A DNA stretch of 64,000 nt, taken from NCBI RefSeq assembly GCF_001293645.1, contig NZ_LBMD01000001.1, positions 310,001 through 374,000 on the forward strand. The letters run 5' to 3'. Source of the stretch: Bacillus sp. CHD6a (GTDB lineage Bacteria > Bacillota > Bacilli > Bacillales > Bacillaceae_I). A program made the position numbers and the translations under genes. This document shows, in pieces, positions 1-8,122 of this stretch; within the stretch, counting starts at the first letter, position 1; every line of letters starts with the position of its first letter. The notes under the pieces are model-generated. The model worked only from the letters and a program-made list of their open reading frames with translations, was not told where the DNA came from and ran no database searches.

Positions 1-529
1 CCGTATTATAGATAACACCGATTTTTTTGGCACCAAACTCTTCCATCATGAAATTGATAGTAGTGGCAATCGCATCAGGGTGTGTATCTGAAGTACCTGT
101 AATGTTATCTCCTGGTTTTTCAAAAGACTCTACTAACTGAGCACCAACAGGATCAGTTACAGATGTAAAAATGATGGGTATATCTTTTGTAGCCTGTAAA
201 GCACTTTGCGCACTTGGAGTGGAGTTAGCAAAAATCATATCAACTTCATCTGCAACAAATTTGTCTGCAATAGGCTTGTTATTATTTGGATCACCTTGGG
301 CATTTTGAACATCATATTTTACATTCTCGCCTTCTTTATAGCCGTTGTCTTCTAATGCCTTCTTAAATCCTTCGAAGGCTGCATCTAAAGAAGGATGTTC
401 AGCAATTTGGGTAACACCAATCACTACTTCGTCCTTTGCATCTCCACTTGTTGAGTTAGAACTGCAACCCACCAATAACGCAGCGCATGCCATACTAGCT
501 AAAATAGATTTCATCTTAAATTTTTTCAT
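1..529 (-). CDS. ABC transporter substrate-binding lipoprotein (partial, cut by window edge)
   Basis: The reading frame starts at ATG 529 after a GGGGGATAAGG ribosome site and stays open to base 1, so the C-terminal part lies outside the window. The protein begins with a lipoprotein signal (MKKFKMKSILA, lipobox LLVGC), then KDEVVIGVTQIAEHPSLDAA and a periplasmic-binding-protein fold with the words NPNNNKPIADKF-like, IFTSVTDPVGAQLVES and FMMEEFGAKKIGVIYN. This matches the ABC_sub_bind family (PF04392, TrpX/YtrX-like), usually encoded with a permease and an ATPase; those would lie to the left. The ligand cannot be told from sequence; aromatic or amino-acid ligands are known in the family. A consensus cre box and a CGTTATATTA word lie upstream. 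Confidence 0.85.
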   Translation of the reverse strand, partial: MKKFKMKSILASMACAALLVGCSSNSTSGDAKDEVVIGVTQIAEHPSLDAAFEGFKKALEDNGYKEGENVKYDVQNAQGDPNNNKPIADKFVADEVDMIFANSTPSAQSALQATKDIPIIFTSVTDPVGAQLVESFEKPGDNITGTSDTHPDAIATTINFMMEEFGAKKIGVIYNT

Positions 530-558
530 CCTTATCCCCCTTATATATGTTTATAAGC

Positions 559-574
559 TACATAAAATTATGTA
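559..574. promoter_or_regulatory. Inverted repeat upstream of the ABC lipoprotein gene
   Basis: TACATAA-AA-TTATGTA, two 7-bp arms separated by 2 bp, lies about 30 bp upstream of the start at 529, next to the cre box. It could be an operator. No regulator can be assigned. Confidence 0.3.
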
Positions 575-579
575 AGCTA

Positions 580-595
580 TTGAAACCGTTTACAT
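580..595 (-). promoter_or_regulatory. Candidate cre (CcpA) box
   Basis: On the minus strand the sequence is ATGTAAACGGTTTCAA, which matches every position of the Bacillus cre consensus WTGNAARCGNWWWCAW. It lies about 50 bp upstream of the ABC lipoprotein start (529), where CcpA binding would be expected to repress in the presence of preferred sugars. The match is seen directly; the regulation is inferred. Confidence 0.6.
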
Positions 596-639
596 TATGA
601 GTCTATCTATGATGAACAAAACGTTATTCGTTTTTTCAA

Positions 640-649
640 CGTTATATTA
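640..649 (+). promoter_or_regulatory. CGTTATATTA word (candidate PaaX-cluster operator)
   Basis: CGTTATATTA lies 110 bp upstream of the ABC lipoprotein gene; a related ACGTTATTCG lies just before it (620-630). The same 10-mer occurs upstream of paaX (3516) and, inverted, upstream of paaK (13413), with a 9/10 match inside the paaA promoter. It is a candidate operator for the local regulator PaaX; binding has not been shown. Confidence 0.35.
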
Positions 650-755
650 ACACCAAAAAACAAATAGTGTCAATATATTCTAAAAATTTAAATAAATATA
701 TTATTCTACAATAAATACGCCATTTTTCTCTAAAACCCTTTTATTTTTTTGTAAA

Positions 756-789
756 TATAAAAAGAAACCTCCGAGTGAAAAAGAGGTTT
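756..789 (-). terminator. Rho-independent terminator of the nitronate monooxygenase-like gene
   Basis: On the minus strand, just after the stop at 798, AAACCTC...GAGGTTT (arms 783-789 and 765-771) is followed by CTTTTTATA. Confidence 0.8.
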
Positions 790-797
790 ATTTCTAC

Positions 798-1745
798 TTA
801 AAATTGCGCCATGGCATTATGAAGTTGCTTTTTTGCTTCCGACACCATCTGCTCTAATAGTTCGCTAACAGATGGTATGGTATTTATGATACTCGATATT
901 TGACCACCGTTGATAAAACCTTGTTCTAGTTCTCCCTCTACTGCGCCTTTGATATGGTGATCTTCCGTAGTCATTAGATTAAACTCCTCAAGTGTAATTC
1001 CTTCTGTCTCTTTAGTTAGAAGCAACTCAGCATATGGAGTGCGCAGGATCCTTCTTACTCTCCCGAATGTTCTGCCGACAATGACAGTGCCTTGGTCGTC
1101 CGCAGCTAAGATGGAGTTCTTATAATGATCATGAAAAGGTGCTTCTTTTGTAGCAATCAACCTTGTCCCCATCTGCACTCCAGAGGCACCAAGGGCAATA
1201 GCTGCAGCCAACCCTCTTCCATTCCCAATCCCCCCAGCGGCTACAACCGGTATAGACACAGCCTCCACCACTTGTGGAATCAATGTCATAGTCGTTGTTT
1301 CAAGGTTTGAATTTATACCAGCAGCTTCATAGCCTTCTGCCACAATAATATCAGCGCCTGCATTTTCTGCTTTCAAGGCCTGTTTAGGGGAAGCAACCAC
1401 ACAAATAACTGTTACCCCATGTTCTTTTAACTTAGGAATAAAAGGCCCTGGATTCCCCGCTGACAGAGAGACAACCGGTACCTGGTGCTTAATAATGAGT
1501 TTTAGAACCTCTTTTGTATATGGAGAAACCGACAACGCAACATTCACTGCATAAGGTTTATTTGTAAGATTTTTCGTTTGTATGATGATTTGTTCCACTT
1601 CTTCTGGCTTCATCGTCCCTGCCCCAATTGTACCAAGGCCTCCTGCGTTGGAGACAGCTGCAGTTAATGGCGCGTTACTGATATTTCCCATTCCGCCTTG
1701 GATTATTGGAAAGTTTATGTGGAGAATTTCTTGTAGTTTATTCAT
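798..1745 (-). CDS. Nitronate monooxygenase / 2-nitropropane dioxygenase family flavoprotein
   Basis: TIM-barrel FMN enzyme of about 315 residues, normal for the NPD family, which includes nitronate monooxygenases and FabK enoyl-ACP reductases. N-terminal NFPIIQGGMGNIS and AVSNAGGLGTIGAGTM form the phosphate and flavin loops; VVAAGGIGNGRGLAAAIALG and GVQMGTRL are the classical FMN-phosphate motifs. It lacks a signal peptide and is cytoplasmic. ATG 1745 fits GGGGTG nine bases upstream; a TTG at 1748 is the alternative. It sits divergently from the PaaY-like gene next to the paa cluster, so a link to aromatic degradation is possible but unproven. Nitronate oxidation is the family's commonest activity; FabK function is less likely. 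Confidence 0.85.
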   Translation of the reverse strand: MNKLQEILHINFPIIQGGMGNISNAPLTAAVSNAGGLGTIGAGTMKPEEVEQIIIQTKNLTNKPYAVNVALSVSPYTKEVLKLIIKHQVPVVSLSAGNPGPFIPKLKEHGVTVICVVASPKQALKAENAGADIIVAEGYEAAGINSNLETTTMTLIPQVVEAVSIPVVAAGGIGNGRGLAAAIALGASGVQMGTRLIATKEAPFHDHYKNSILAADDQGTVIVGRTFGRVRRILRTPYAELLLTKETEGITLEEFNLMTTEDHHIKGAVEGELEQGFINGGQISSIINTIPSVSELLEQMVSEAKKQLHNAMAQF

Positions 1746-1824
1746 CAATTATTTCACCCCTCGTAAAAATAATGTTATACTAATTTTAATATTTAGACAA
1801 TAATAATTAGGGAGTGAGTGATGA

Positions 1825-2340
1825 ATGATTTATCCTTTTGACGGGAAGAAACCGCAACTTCATGATTCTGTATTTGTTGCACCAGGTGCACGGATTATCG
1901 GTAACGTAACAATTGGAGAAGAGTCGACTGTTTGGTTTAACGCCGTTCTTCGAGGTGATGAAGGACCAATAACAATTGGGAAAAAGTGCAGCATCCAGGA
2001 TAATGTAACTGCGCATTTATACGAAGGATTTCCGTTAGTGGTGGAGGATGAGGTAACAGTAGGACACACTGCCATTCTTCATGGTTGTACAGTTAGAAAA
2101 CGATGCATTGTAGGAATGGGTTCTACGATATTGGATGGAGCTGAAATTGGCGAAGAAAGTATCATTGGTGCCAATACTTTGATTCCTTCAGGCAAAAAAA
2201 TTCCTCCACGATCACTGGTTGTTGGATCTCCAGGTAAAGTTATTCGTGAATTGTCTGACAGGGATTTGGAGCTCATTCAGCTATCCATTGATACATATGT
2301 GCAAAAAGGGAAAGATTATCAGAGGGAATTGGGAGATTGA
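1825..2340 (+). CDS. paaY: Gamma-carbonic-anhydrase-like hexapeptide-repeat protein (PaaY/YrdA family)
   Basis: A left-handed beta-helix protein of 171 residues made of hexapeptide turns (GARIIGNVTIGEESTVW, AVLRGDEGPITIG, LEDEVTVGHTAILHG-like, IGMGSTILDGAEIGE-like). Histidines in GHTAILHGC are positioned as zinc ligands. The family includes gamma-class carbonic anhydrases and PaaY, a thioesterase that clears dead-end CoA adducts in phenylacetate catabolism; proximity to paaX and paaJ favours the PaaY role, but housekeeping YtoA/YrdA-type proteins look similar. AGGGAGTG precedes ATG 1825. It diverges from the nitronate monooxygenase-like gene and is convergent with paaX. Confidence 0.75.
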   Translation: MIYPFDGKKPQLHDSVFVAPGARIIGNVTIGEESTVWFNAVLRGDEGPITIGKKCSIQDNVTAHLYEGFPLVVEDEVTVGHTAILHGCTVRKRCIVGMGSTILDGAEIGEESIIGANTLIPSGKKIPPRSLVVGSPGKVIRELSDRDLELIQLSIDTYVQKGKDYQRELGD

Positions 2341-2343
2341 TAG

Positions 2344-2391
2344 ACGGGAGTTCCCGTGGGACCGGGCCGGGTAGATGGTTCGGTTTTTTTT
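2344..2391 (+). terminator. Terminator of the PaaY-like gene
   Basis: Immediately after the stop, ACGGGAGTTCCCGT is followed by a second G/C-rich hairpin (ACCGGG...TTCGGT) and a run of eight T. Confidence 0.65.
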
Positions 2392-2421
2392 GTTTTGATC
2401 TTTGATGATTCGGTTTATTAG

Positions 2422-2500
2422 TTCTGCCTTTTTGATATAGTTTGCTAGGTTCTACAACTTTAGGGAGATCTTCTACCTTTTAAAAGTAGAACCTTCTACC
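2422..2500. repeat. Weak degenerate repeat of the word TTCTACC
   Basis: TTCTGCC (2422), TTCTACA (2450), TTCTACC (2471) and TTCTACC (2494) lie between the convergent PaaY-like gene and paaX. Spacing is irregular (28, 21, 23 bp). It resembles the phased arrays at 24.5 and 35.7 kb but is much weaker. Confidence 0.3.
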
Positions 2501-2561
2501 TTTCAACAAAAATCGACACGAACTATATCGATCATAATAATATTATGTAAACACTCACTTC

Positions 2562-2601
2562 ACAAAAACAAAGCACTTCCACCATCTAAAGTGGAAATGC
2601 T
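2562..2601 (-). terminator. Terminator of paaX
   Basis: Minus strand, directly after the paaX stop: AGCATTTCCAC, an 8-nt loop, GTGGAAGTGCT, then TTGTTTTTG. Confidence 0.85.
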
Positions 2602-2605
2602 CTCC

Positions 2606-3481
2606 TTACTCCATAATATAAGGATGATTCATCACATCATACTTTTTGTCTTTCAAATCCAGCTCATTACCATCTTCAAAAACCTCTTCAAAAAAGCGGG
2701 AAGCAGGCTCTGCCAATTCTTTATAATACTCACTAAATAAAGATGCGGCATGGCTGCCTAACCACATATCCGGTAAAAGCTCTTCTGGCAGTCCTGGATC
2801 AACGAATAAGAACTTTCTGTATTCATGCACAAGCTTGGTCCGCTCCACGAAACATTCCGCGTCTGTCATTTGGCCTTTCCCAATTTTATTTTTATCAATG
2901 ATATATTTTTGGCTGTATTCTTGAATGAATTCTTGATATTTCCCATTAATTTCATTAAGATCCCAACTTTTCATAACAAGGCGTTCATTTTCATAGGGAC
3001 CATGGTATTCAGAAACGAAAAAATCGACATACTCTTGTATTTCGTATTTGGCAATGAGGTCGTGTACCTGCTTTTCTAATGAGTTGGGTGAAATCCAACA
3101 GCTATTGGATAATGTTCCAAATCCACTCCAAATCAACTCTTTACGCAGTTCATCCCGAACACTTCTGATTTCTTCTGGAATGGTATACATGAGCATACGC
3201 CATTTTCCATCCCAACTATCTGTCTTTAGCTTAAATATACGTTTTGCCGCTTCATCAATTCTTTTCACGCCGCGGTCTGTTAAAAAATAATAACTTTTGT
3301 TTCCCTTTTTTTCCGCTTGGACCCATCCCTGCTTGTTCATACGTGATATCGCTGCTCGCACCGCTTGATCGTTATGACCAAATTCATTTAATAGTTTGAT
3401 TAAACTACCAATCCAAATTTTGTTGCCATAATGTCTGACATAGTCACCATATAAAGTAAAAATCATTGATCTTGTATTCAT
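2606..3481 (-). CDS. paaX: PaaX-family transcriptional repressor
   Basis: N-terminal winged helix (MNTRSMIFTLYGDYVRHYGN, GHNDQAVRAAISRMNKQGW), central PaaX domain and C-terminal PaaX_C region with LPEELLPDMWLGSHA; about 291 residues, normal for the family. PaaX represses phenylacetate operons and is released by phenylacetyl-CoA. ATG 3481 is preferred because AGAGG lies nine bases upstream; ATG 3490 is only adjacent to the same ribosome site. The gene lies downstream of paaJ, behind a terminator, and has the word CGTTATATTA 35 bp upstream of its start, which suggests autoregulation. Confidence 0.9.
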   Translation of the reverse strand: MNTRSMIFTLYGDYVRHYGNKIWIGSLIKLLNEFGHNDQAVRAAISRMNKQGWVQAEKKGNKSYYFLTDRGVKRIDEAAKRIFKLKTDSWDGKWRMLMYTIPEEIRSVRDELRKELIWSGFGTLSNSCWISPNSLEKQVHDLIAKYEIQEYVDFFVSEYHGPYENERLVMKSWDLNEINGKYQEFIQEYSQKYIIDKNKIGKGQMTDAECFVERTKLVHEYRKFLFVDPGLPEELLPDMWLGSHAASLFSEYYKELAEPASRFFEEVFEDGNELDLKDKKYDVMNHPYIME

Positions 3482-3515
3482 TTCCAGCATCCTCTTTCTA
3501 CCACATTAAATAAAT

Positions 3516-3525
3516 CGTTATATTA
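3516..3525 (+). promoter_or_regulatory. CGTTATATTA word upstream of paaX
   Basis: Exact copy of the 10-mer at 640 and, inverted, at 13413. A second CGTTATAG lies at 3552. It is a candidate autoregulatory site for PaaX. Confidence 0.4.
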
Positions 3526-3600
3526 CAGTAATTTCATTTTAACAGAGCAACGCGTTATAGAAAAGATGGTAACGGAAAACGCATCCAAAAACCCCAACAA

Positions 3601-3639
3601 AAAAACACCCCAAAGAACCATAGAGCATGATGCTCTATG
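3601..3639 (-). terminator. Terminator at the end of the paa operon
   Basis: CATAGAGCAT/ATGCTCTATG is an almost loop-free palindrome overlapping the paaJ stop (3635). On the minus strand it is followed by GTTCTTTGGGGTG and seven T. Confidence 0.6.
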
Positions 3640-4846
3640 ACTCTTGTGGTCTCTCAACTATGGTTGCAATCCCTTGACCAACGCCTACACACATGGTAGC
3701 AAGGCCGTATCTCACTTCCCGCTTGTTCATTTCATGCACAAGAGTAGTAAGTATTCTTGCCCCGCTGGCACCTAGAGGATGGCCAAATGCAATTGCCCCA
3801 CCGTTAACATTTACTATGCTTGGATCTAATTCTAGTTGTCGCATACATTCTAGTGATTGGGATGCAAATGCTTCATTTAACTCGATGAGGTCCAAATCTC
3901 CAACAGATATACCTGCCCTACCAACTGCCTTCCTAGTGGCATAGATTGGTCCAATTCCCATGATGGAAGGGGTAAGTCCAGCAGTGGCAGAAGTGACATA
4001 CCTTGCTAATGGTTTTAAGCCAAGCTCCCTCGCTTTTTCAGCACTCATCAACAGCAGTGCCGATGCGCCGTCATTTACTCCGGACGCGTTGCCTGCTGTG
4101 ATTGTCGTCCCTTCACCAAAAATAGGCTTCAATTGGCTCAGCTTCTCTAAAGTAGTATCAGGTCGAGGGTGCTCGTCGCAGTCCACAATTGTTTCTTTGC
4201 CTTTTCTATCCACAATAGTGACTGGTACCATCTCTTCTTTAAAACGACCTGACTCCATTGCCAATTTAGCTTTTAACTGGCTTTCATGCGCAAATTCGTC
4301 TTGATCTTTGCGGGAGACGGAGAATTCTTTTGCCACGTTCTCCGCGGTTTGCGGCATCGTGTCCACTCCATACATTTTTTCAAGTTTCCTGTTTGTAAAT
4401 CTCCAGCCTATGGTTGTATCCATGAGTTCCATATTGCCACGGGGGTAGTCTATTTCTGGTTTGCCCATGACAAATGGAGCCCTTGTCATGCTCTCGGTTC
4501 CTCCAGCGATGAAAATGTCCCCTTCTCCCACCATAATGGCGCGTGCTGCATAATTTACCGCATCAAGACCAGAACCACATAATCGGTTAATGGTCGTTCC
4601 TGCCACCTCTACCGGAAGACCAGCCAATAGTGCACTCATCCGGGCGACATTTCGATTATCTTCTCCTGCCTGATTAGCATTACCGAACACGACTTCTTCA
4701 ATTTCATTGACAGGGACATTTGGGTTTCTTTCTACAAGGGCTTTAATAACAATCGCCCCGAGGTCATCGGGTCGGACAGCCTTTAAAGCTCCTTTATACC
4801 TTCCAATGGGAGTTCGGCAAGCATCTACTATTACAACTTCCTTCAT
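3635..4846 (-). CDS. paaJ: Thiolase, probably 3-oxoadipyl-CoA / 3-oxo-5,6-dehydrosuberyl-CoA thiolase
   Basis: Full-length thiolase of 403 residues. Active-site motifs are present: NRLCGSGLDAV (acyl-carrying Cys), NVNGGAIAFGHPLGASGAR (His) and CVGVGQGIATI (second Cys). MKEVVIVDACRTPIGRYKGA starts at ATG 4846 with AGAGG eight bases upstream; the GTG at 4855 has no suitable site. Last gene of the paa operon, 21 bp after paaH. In the phenylacetate pathway this enzyme cleaves both 3-oxo-5,6-dehydrosuberyl-CoA and 3-oxoadipyl-CoA, releasing acetyl-CoA and finally succinyl-CoA. The thiolase class is certain; the paaJ role rests on context. Confidence 0.9.
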   Translation of the reverse strand: MKEVVIVDACRTPIGRYKGALKAVRPDDLGAIVIKALVERNPNVPVNEIEEVVFGNANQAGEDNRNVARMSALLAGLPVEVAGTTINRLCGSGLDAVNYAARAIMVGEGDIFIAGGTESMTRAPFVMGKPEIDYPRGNMELMDTTIGWRFTNRKLEKMYGVDTMPQTAENVAKEFSVSRKDQDEFAHESQLKAKLAMESGRFKEEMVPVTIVDRKGKETIVDCDEHPRPDTTLEKLSQLKPIFGEGTTITAGNASGVNDGASALLLMSAEKARELGLKPLARYVTSATAGLTPSIMGIGPIYATRKAVGRAGISVGDLDLIELNEAFASQSLECMRQLELDPSIVNVNGGAIAFGHPLGASGARILTTLVHEMNKREVRYGLATMCVGVGQGIATIVERPQES

Positions 4847-4867
4847 AATGAACACCTCTCTCGTTGA

Positions 4868-5713
4868 TTATTGGTAGTCATAGACTCCTTTTCCACTTTT
4901 CCTGCCCAATCTTCCAGCTTTCACATACTTTTCTAGCAGAGGTGCCGGGCGATACTTTTCCCCTAACTTTTCATGCAAATATTTTAGGTTATTTAGACGG
5001 GTATCCAATCCAACGAGATCTCCGAGTTCAAAAGGCCCCATCGGATAATTGAGTCCCAGTTTGATCGCTTTATCTATTTCTTCTGGTGTACCTACCCCTT
5101 CTTGAAGCATATAAAAGGCTTCATTTCCGACAAGGGCACTAATTCTACTTGTTACAAAGCCGGGAAATTCATTTACAACAACCGTTTCTTTCCCCATTTT
5201 TTCTGCTACATCTCTGATAAATTCAACGGTTTCGTCACTTGTTTCCAAACCACGGACAATTTCGACCAGTTTCATTTTATGTACAGGATTAAAAAAGTGC
5301 ATCGCGATAACTTTTTCGGGTCTCGATGTGAAGCTTCCTATTTCGGTCGGACTCATGGTAGAGGTGTTGGAAGCAAAATAACAACGCGAAGGGGCAACCT
5401 TGTCGATTTTTTCGAAGACGGATTTTTTGATATTTATGTTTTCAGGTACCGCCTCAATGATAAGATTGGCTTCGTTCACAGCTTCCTCAAGATCTGTCGA
5501 GTAAAAAAGGCTGTCCCTTAATTCTTCTGCAGCTTGCTCTGTTAATTTTCCTTTTTCCAACCCTTTGGAAATGATGAGCTCTATTTCTTTTCTAGCTCCT
5601 TCAAGTTGTTCTTCTTTAACATCAACCAATGTAGTTTGGTACCCGCCTAGCGCACTTACATAGGCAATTCCACGGCCCATAACTCCTGAACCGATGACCA
5701 CTACTTTTTTCAT
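4868..5713 (-). CDS. paaH: 3-hydroxyacyl-CoA dehydrogenase (3-hydroxyadipyl-CoA dehydrogenase)
   Basis: NAD-binding N-terminus VVVIGSGVMGRGIAYVSALG, catalytic-loop words AMHFFNPVHKMKLVEIVRG and FPGFVTSRI, and a C-terminal dimerisation domain (GLNYPMGPFELGDLVGLDT). At 281 residues it is a stand-alone HBD/PaaH-type enzyme, not a FadB fusion. It oxidises 3-hydroxyadipyl-CoA to 3-oxoadipyl-CoA before PaaJ. GGAGGAGAG precedes the ATG. A terminator-like hairpin separates it from the upstream aldehyde dehydrogenase, so paaHJ expression may be reduced or independent. A butyryl-type HBD role is possible on sequence alone. Confidence 0.88.
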   Translation of the reverse strand: MKKVVVIGSGVMGRGIAYVSALGGYQTTLVDVKEEQLEGARKEIELIISKGLEKGKLTEQAAEELRDSLFYSTDLEEAVNEANLIIEAVPENINIKKSVFEKIDKVAPSRCYFASNTSTMSPTEIGSFTSRPEKVIAMHFFNPVHKMKLVEIVRGLETSDETVEFIRDVAEKMGKETVVVNEFPGFVTSRISALVGNEAFYMLQEGVGTPEEIDKAIKLGLNYPMGPFELGDLVGLDTRLNNLKYLHEKLGEKYRPAPLLEKYVKAGRLGRKSGKGVYDYQ

Positions 5714-5740
5714 GTAGACTCTCCTCCTTCATCATGCTGT

Positions 5741-5772
5741 AAAAAAAGCAAAGAGGACCATGCCCCTTTGCT
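5741..5772 (-). terminator. Intra-operon terminator between aldehyde dehydrogenase and paaH
   Basis: Minus strand: AGCAAAG, loop, CTTTGCT, then seven T. It is a canonical intrinsic terminator placed inside what otherwise looks like one operon. Confidence 0.75.
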
Positions 5773-5793
5773 CCAGAAAGAAAATTATTCTAT

Positions 5794-7311
5794 TTATACA
5801 CCAAACGGATTAAGCGGACGATTTCCAAAATAGGAAATGATGCTCTTCGTTTCTGTGTAAAGATCAAGTGTTTCAATGCAAAGCTCACGGCCGAATCCGG
5901 ATTGCTTGTATCCTCCAAACGGCGTTCCAGGGAATGCAGAGAATGGGCAGTTGACCATAACAATACCTGCTTGAATCTGTTTTGCAACACGTGTAGCACG
6001 GCCATGATCTTTCGTCCAGATAGCTGAGCCTAGACCATATTCGCTGTCATTTGCAAGTTTAACCGCTTCTTTCTCATCGCTAAATGGCATAACGACTACT
6101 ACAGGCCCGAAAATCTCCTCTTTTACCACTTTCATTTCATGTGTAACACCTGTGATAATGGTTGGCTCATACCAAAAACCATTTTCATAACCTTCCACTT
6201 TAGCCACTTTACCACCTAAAACGATGTTAGCTCCTTCTTCTTTTGCAGATTGAACATATCCGTCAATTACATCTAACTGACCTTGGTTGATGATCGCACC
6301 TATATGCGTTTCTTTTGCAAAAGGATCACCAAGAGAAAGTTTTTTCGCTTTTTCTACGAACTTCTCCATGAACGTCTCATAAATATCTTCGTGAACATAC
6401 AGACGAGATCGTGCCTCACAAGATTGTCCTGTGTTATAGAAAATTCCAAACAACGACCCATCTACTGCTGCATCAATGTCTGCATCTTCAAACACTAGAT
6501 TAGGAGACTTGCCGCCAAGTTCCAATGTTACTCGTTTAAGTGTTTGGGAAGCTTTCTCCATGATGTCTTTTCCGATTGGTGTAGAGCCTGTGAAAGCTAC
6601 CTTGTCTACTTGAGGATGCTCAACCAAGTAGTTTCCAATTTCAGATCCAGCTCCAGGGATGATGTTGACAACTCCCTCTGGTACTCCTGCCTCCACGCAT
6701 ATTTCACCTAATACGATGGCGGTTAGCGGAGTTAATGTAGCTGGTTTAACAACAACGGAACAACCTACTGCTATTGCCGGGGCAATCTTCCATGCTGCCA
6801 TCATTAATGGATAGTTCCATGGGATGATTTGTGCACACACACCTACCGGTTCTTTTTCTGTGAAGTTCTGGAATTGTCCTGGAACATTGTTTACAGACCC
6901 ACGGTGTCCCACGATAGCACCAGCATAGAATTCAAAGTCTTCGATTGCTTGCATGACTTGCCCTTGGGCAGCAGAAAGGGATTTACCAGTATCTAAAATC
7001 TCTAACTCAACCAGCTCGTTGAAACGGGAACGCATGATAGACGCAATTTTATTTAACGTTCTTGCACGTTTATTTAAAGGAAACAGTTTCCATTTTCCTT
7101 TATAAAAGGCCTGACGCGCAGCTTGAACAGCTTTTTCCGCATCCTCTTTAGAAGCTTTCGCGATCGTTGCAACCGCTTCTCCAGTTGCAGGGTTGTATGT
7201 CGTAAACGTTTCTCCTGTGGAACTGTCCATGCGTTGTCCTGCGATAATAAGTTGATAAGTGTCTCGTTTCATATTTAGTTGTTCCATTTTTTGCTCTTTT
7301 ACTGTAGACAT
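5794..7311 (-). CDS. NAD(P)-dependent aldehyde dehydrogenase of the paa cluster
   Basis: Aldehyde dehydrogenase superfamily, 505 residues. Motifs: IIPWNYPLMMAAWKIAPA, VVKPATLTPL, VTLELGGKSPNLVFEDAD (general-base Glu), FYNTGQSCEARSRL (catalytic Cys) and EEIFGPVVVVMPF. ATG 7311 has AAAGGAG eight bases upstream. Two roles fit the context: oxidation of 3-oxo-5,6-dehydrosuberyl-CoA semialdehyde (the dehydrogenase half of PaaZ, here without the MaoC hydrolase half), or of phenylacetaldehyde to phenylacetate. Betaine-aldehyde-type enzymes are also close in sequence. The operon position between paaG and paaH favours the semialdehyde role. Confidence 0.85.
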   Translation of the reverse strand: MSTVKEQKMEQLNMKRDTYQLIIAGQRMDSSTGETFTTYNPATGEAVATIAKASKEDAEKAVQAARQAFYKGKWKLFPLNKRARTLNKIASIMRSRFNELVELEILDTGKSLSAAQGQVMQAIEDFEFYAGAIVGHRGSVNNVPGQFQNFTEKEPVGVCAQIIPWNYPLMMAAWKIAPAIAVGCSVVVKPATLTPLTAIVLGEICVEAGVPEGVVNIIPGAGSEIGNYLVEHPQVDKVAFTGSTPIGKDIMEKASQTLKRVTLELGGKSPNLVFEDADIDAAVDGSLFGIFYNTGQSCEARSRLYVHEDIYETFMEKFVEKAKKLSLGDPFAKETHIGAIINQGQLDVIDGYVQSAKEEGANIVLGGKVAKVEGYENGFWYEPTIITGVTHEMKVVKEEIFGPVVVVMPFSDEKEAVKLANDSEYGLGSAIWTKDHGRATRVAKQIQAGIVMVNCPFSAFPGTPFGGYKQSGFGRELCIETLDLYTETKSIISYFGNRPLNPFGV

Positions 7312-7335
7312 ACTCTCATCTCCTTTAAGTTTTTA

Positions 7336-8109
7336 TTATCTCCCTTTAAAAGCCGGTTTCCTCTTCTCTATAAAAGAAGTTACCCCTTCTTTGTGATCTT
7401 CAGATAGACCGGCAATTCTCTGCCCATATGCTTCTTGCTCCAAATACTCCTCATACGTAACATTCCAACTCGCTTGTATGGATCGTTTAATGAGTCCAAT
7501 AGCTTGTGTAGGCATGTTAGCAAGTTTGTTCGCAAATGCTTCCACTTCTTCGTTCCAACTGTTTACAGGGACCACTTTGGTAACAAGTCCGTATTCTTTT
7601 GCTTGATCTGCTTTAATTTTCTCTCCTAATATAGCTAATTCTAATGCTTTTGCATTACCTATTAACTTAGGGAGAAAATACAGATTCCCAGAGTCTGGTA
7701 TTAACCCAACATGTATGAATGCCTGGACAAAGCTTGCTTTTTCAGATGCAAGACGAAAATCACATGCTAAGGCAAGGCTGAAACCTGCACCGGCAGCAAC
7801 TCCATTTATCGCAGCAATGACAGGCTTTTCACATCGGGACAATTGTTTCATCATTGGGCCATACCTTGTACGTAAGACATGCCCGTGATCCATATTTTCA
7901 TCCACTTCTGCAAGGTCCTGACCGGAGGAGAATGCCCTGCCTTCCCCAGTAATGACAATGGCCCGAACTCTCTCATCCACACTTGCCTGTTTTAATGCTT
8001 TGGTAATCTCTTTGTTCATCTGCTCTGTAAACGCATTCAATTTATCCGGCCGGTTCATGATGACCCATGCAACCTGGTTTACTACTTCATATTTAATGGT
8101 TTCAAACAT
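7336..8109 (-). CDS. paaG: Enoyl-CoA hydratase/isomerase family, PaaG type (1,2-epoxyphenylacetyl-CoA isomerase)
   Basis: Crotonase-fold protein of 257 residues. SGQDLAEVDE, AAINGVAAGAGFSLALACD and FVQAFIHVGLIPDSGN match PaaG rather than hydratases: the second catalytic Glu of hydratases is replaced and Asp in LIPDSG takes over, as in E. coli PaaG (FxMAFxxLGLIPDxG). It converts ring-epoxidised phenylacetyl-CoA to oxepin-CoA. ATG 8109 follows GGGGGGAG; an open frame runs 43 codons further upstream but overlaps paaF and has no ribosome site. It lies 13 bp after paaF. Confidence 0.88.
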   Translation of the reverse strand: MFETIKYEVVNQVAWVIMNRPDKLNAFTEQMNKEITKALKQASVDERVRAIVITGEGRAFSSGQDLAEVDENMDHGHVLRTRYGPMMKQLSRCEKPVIAAINGVAAGAGFSLALACDFRLASEKASFVQAFIHVGLIPDSGNLYFLPKLIGNAKALELAILGEKIKADQAKEYGLVTKVVPVNSWNEEVEAFANKLANMPTQAIGLIKRSIQASWNVTYEEYLEQEAYGQRIAGLSEDHKEGVTSFIEKRKPAFKGR

Positions 8110-8122
8110 GGAATCTCCCCCC

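Noticed and set aside
345-575. 76-codon plus-strand frame
   Set aside because: Lies opposite the ABC lipoprotein signal region, whose minus-strand frame has lipobox and ribosome site.
5102-5521. 139-codon plus-strand frame opposite paaH
   Set aside because: Antisense shadow of a conserved dehydrogenase.
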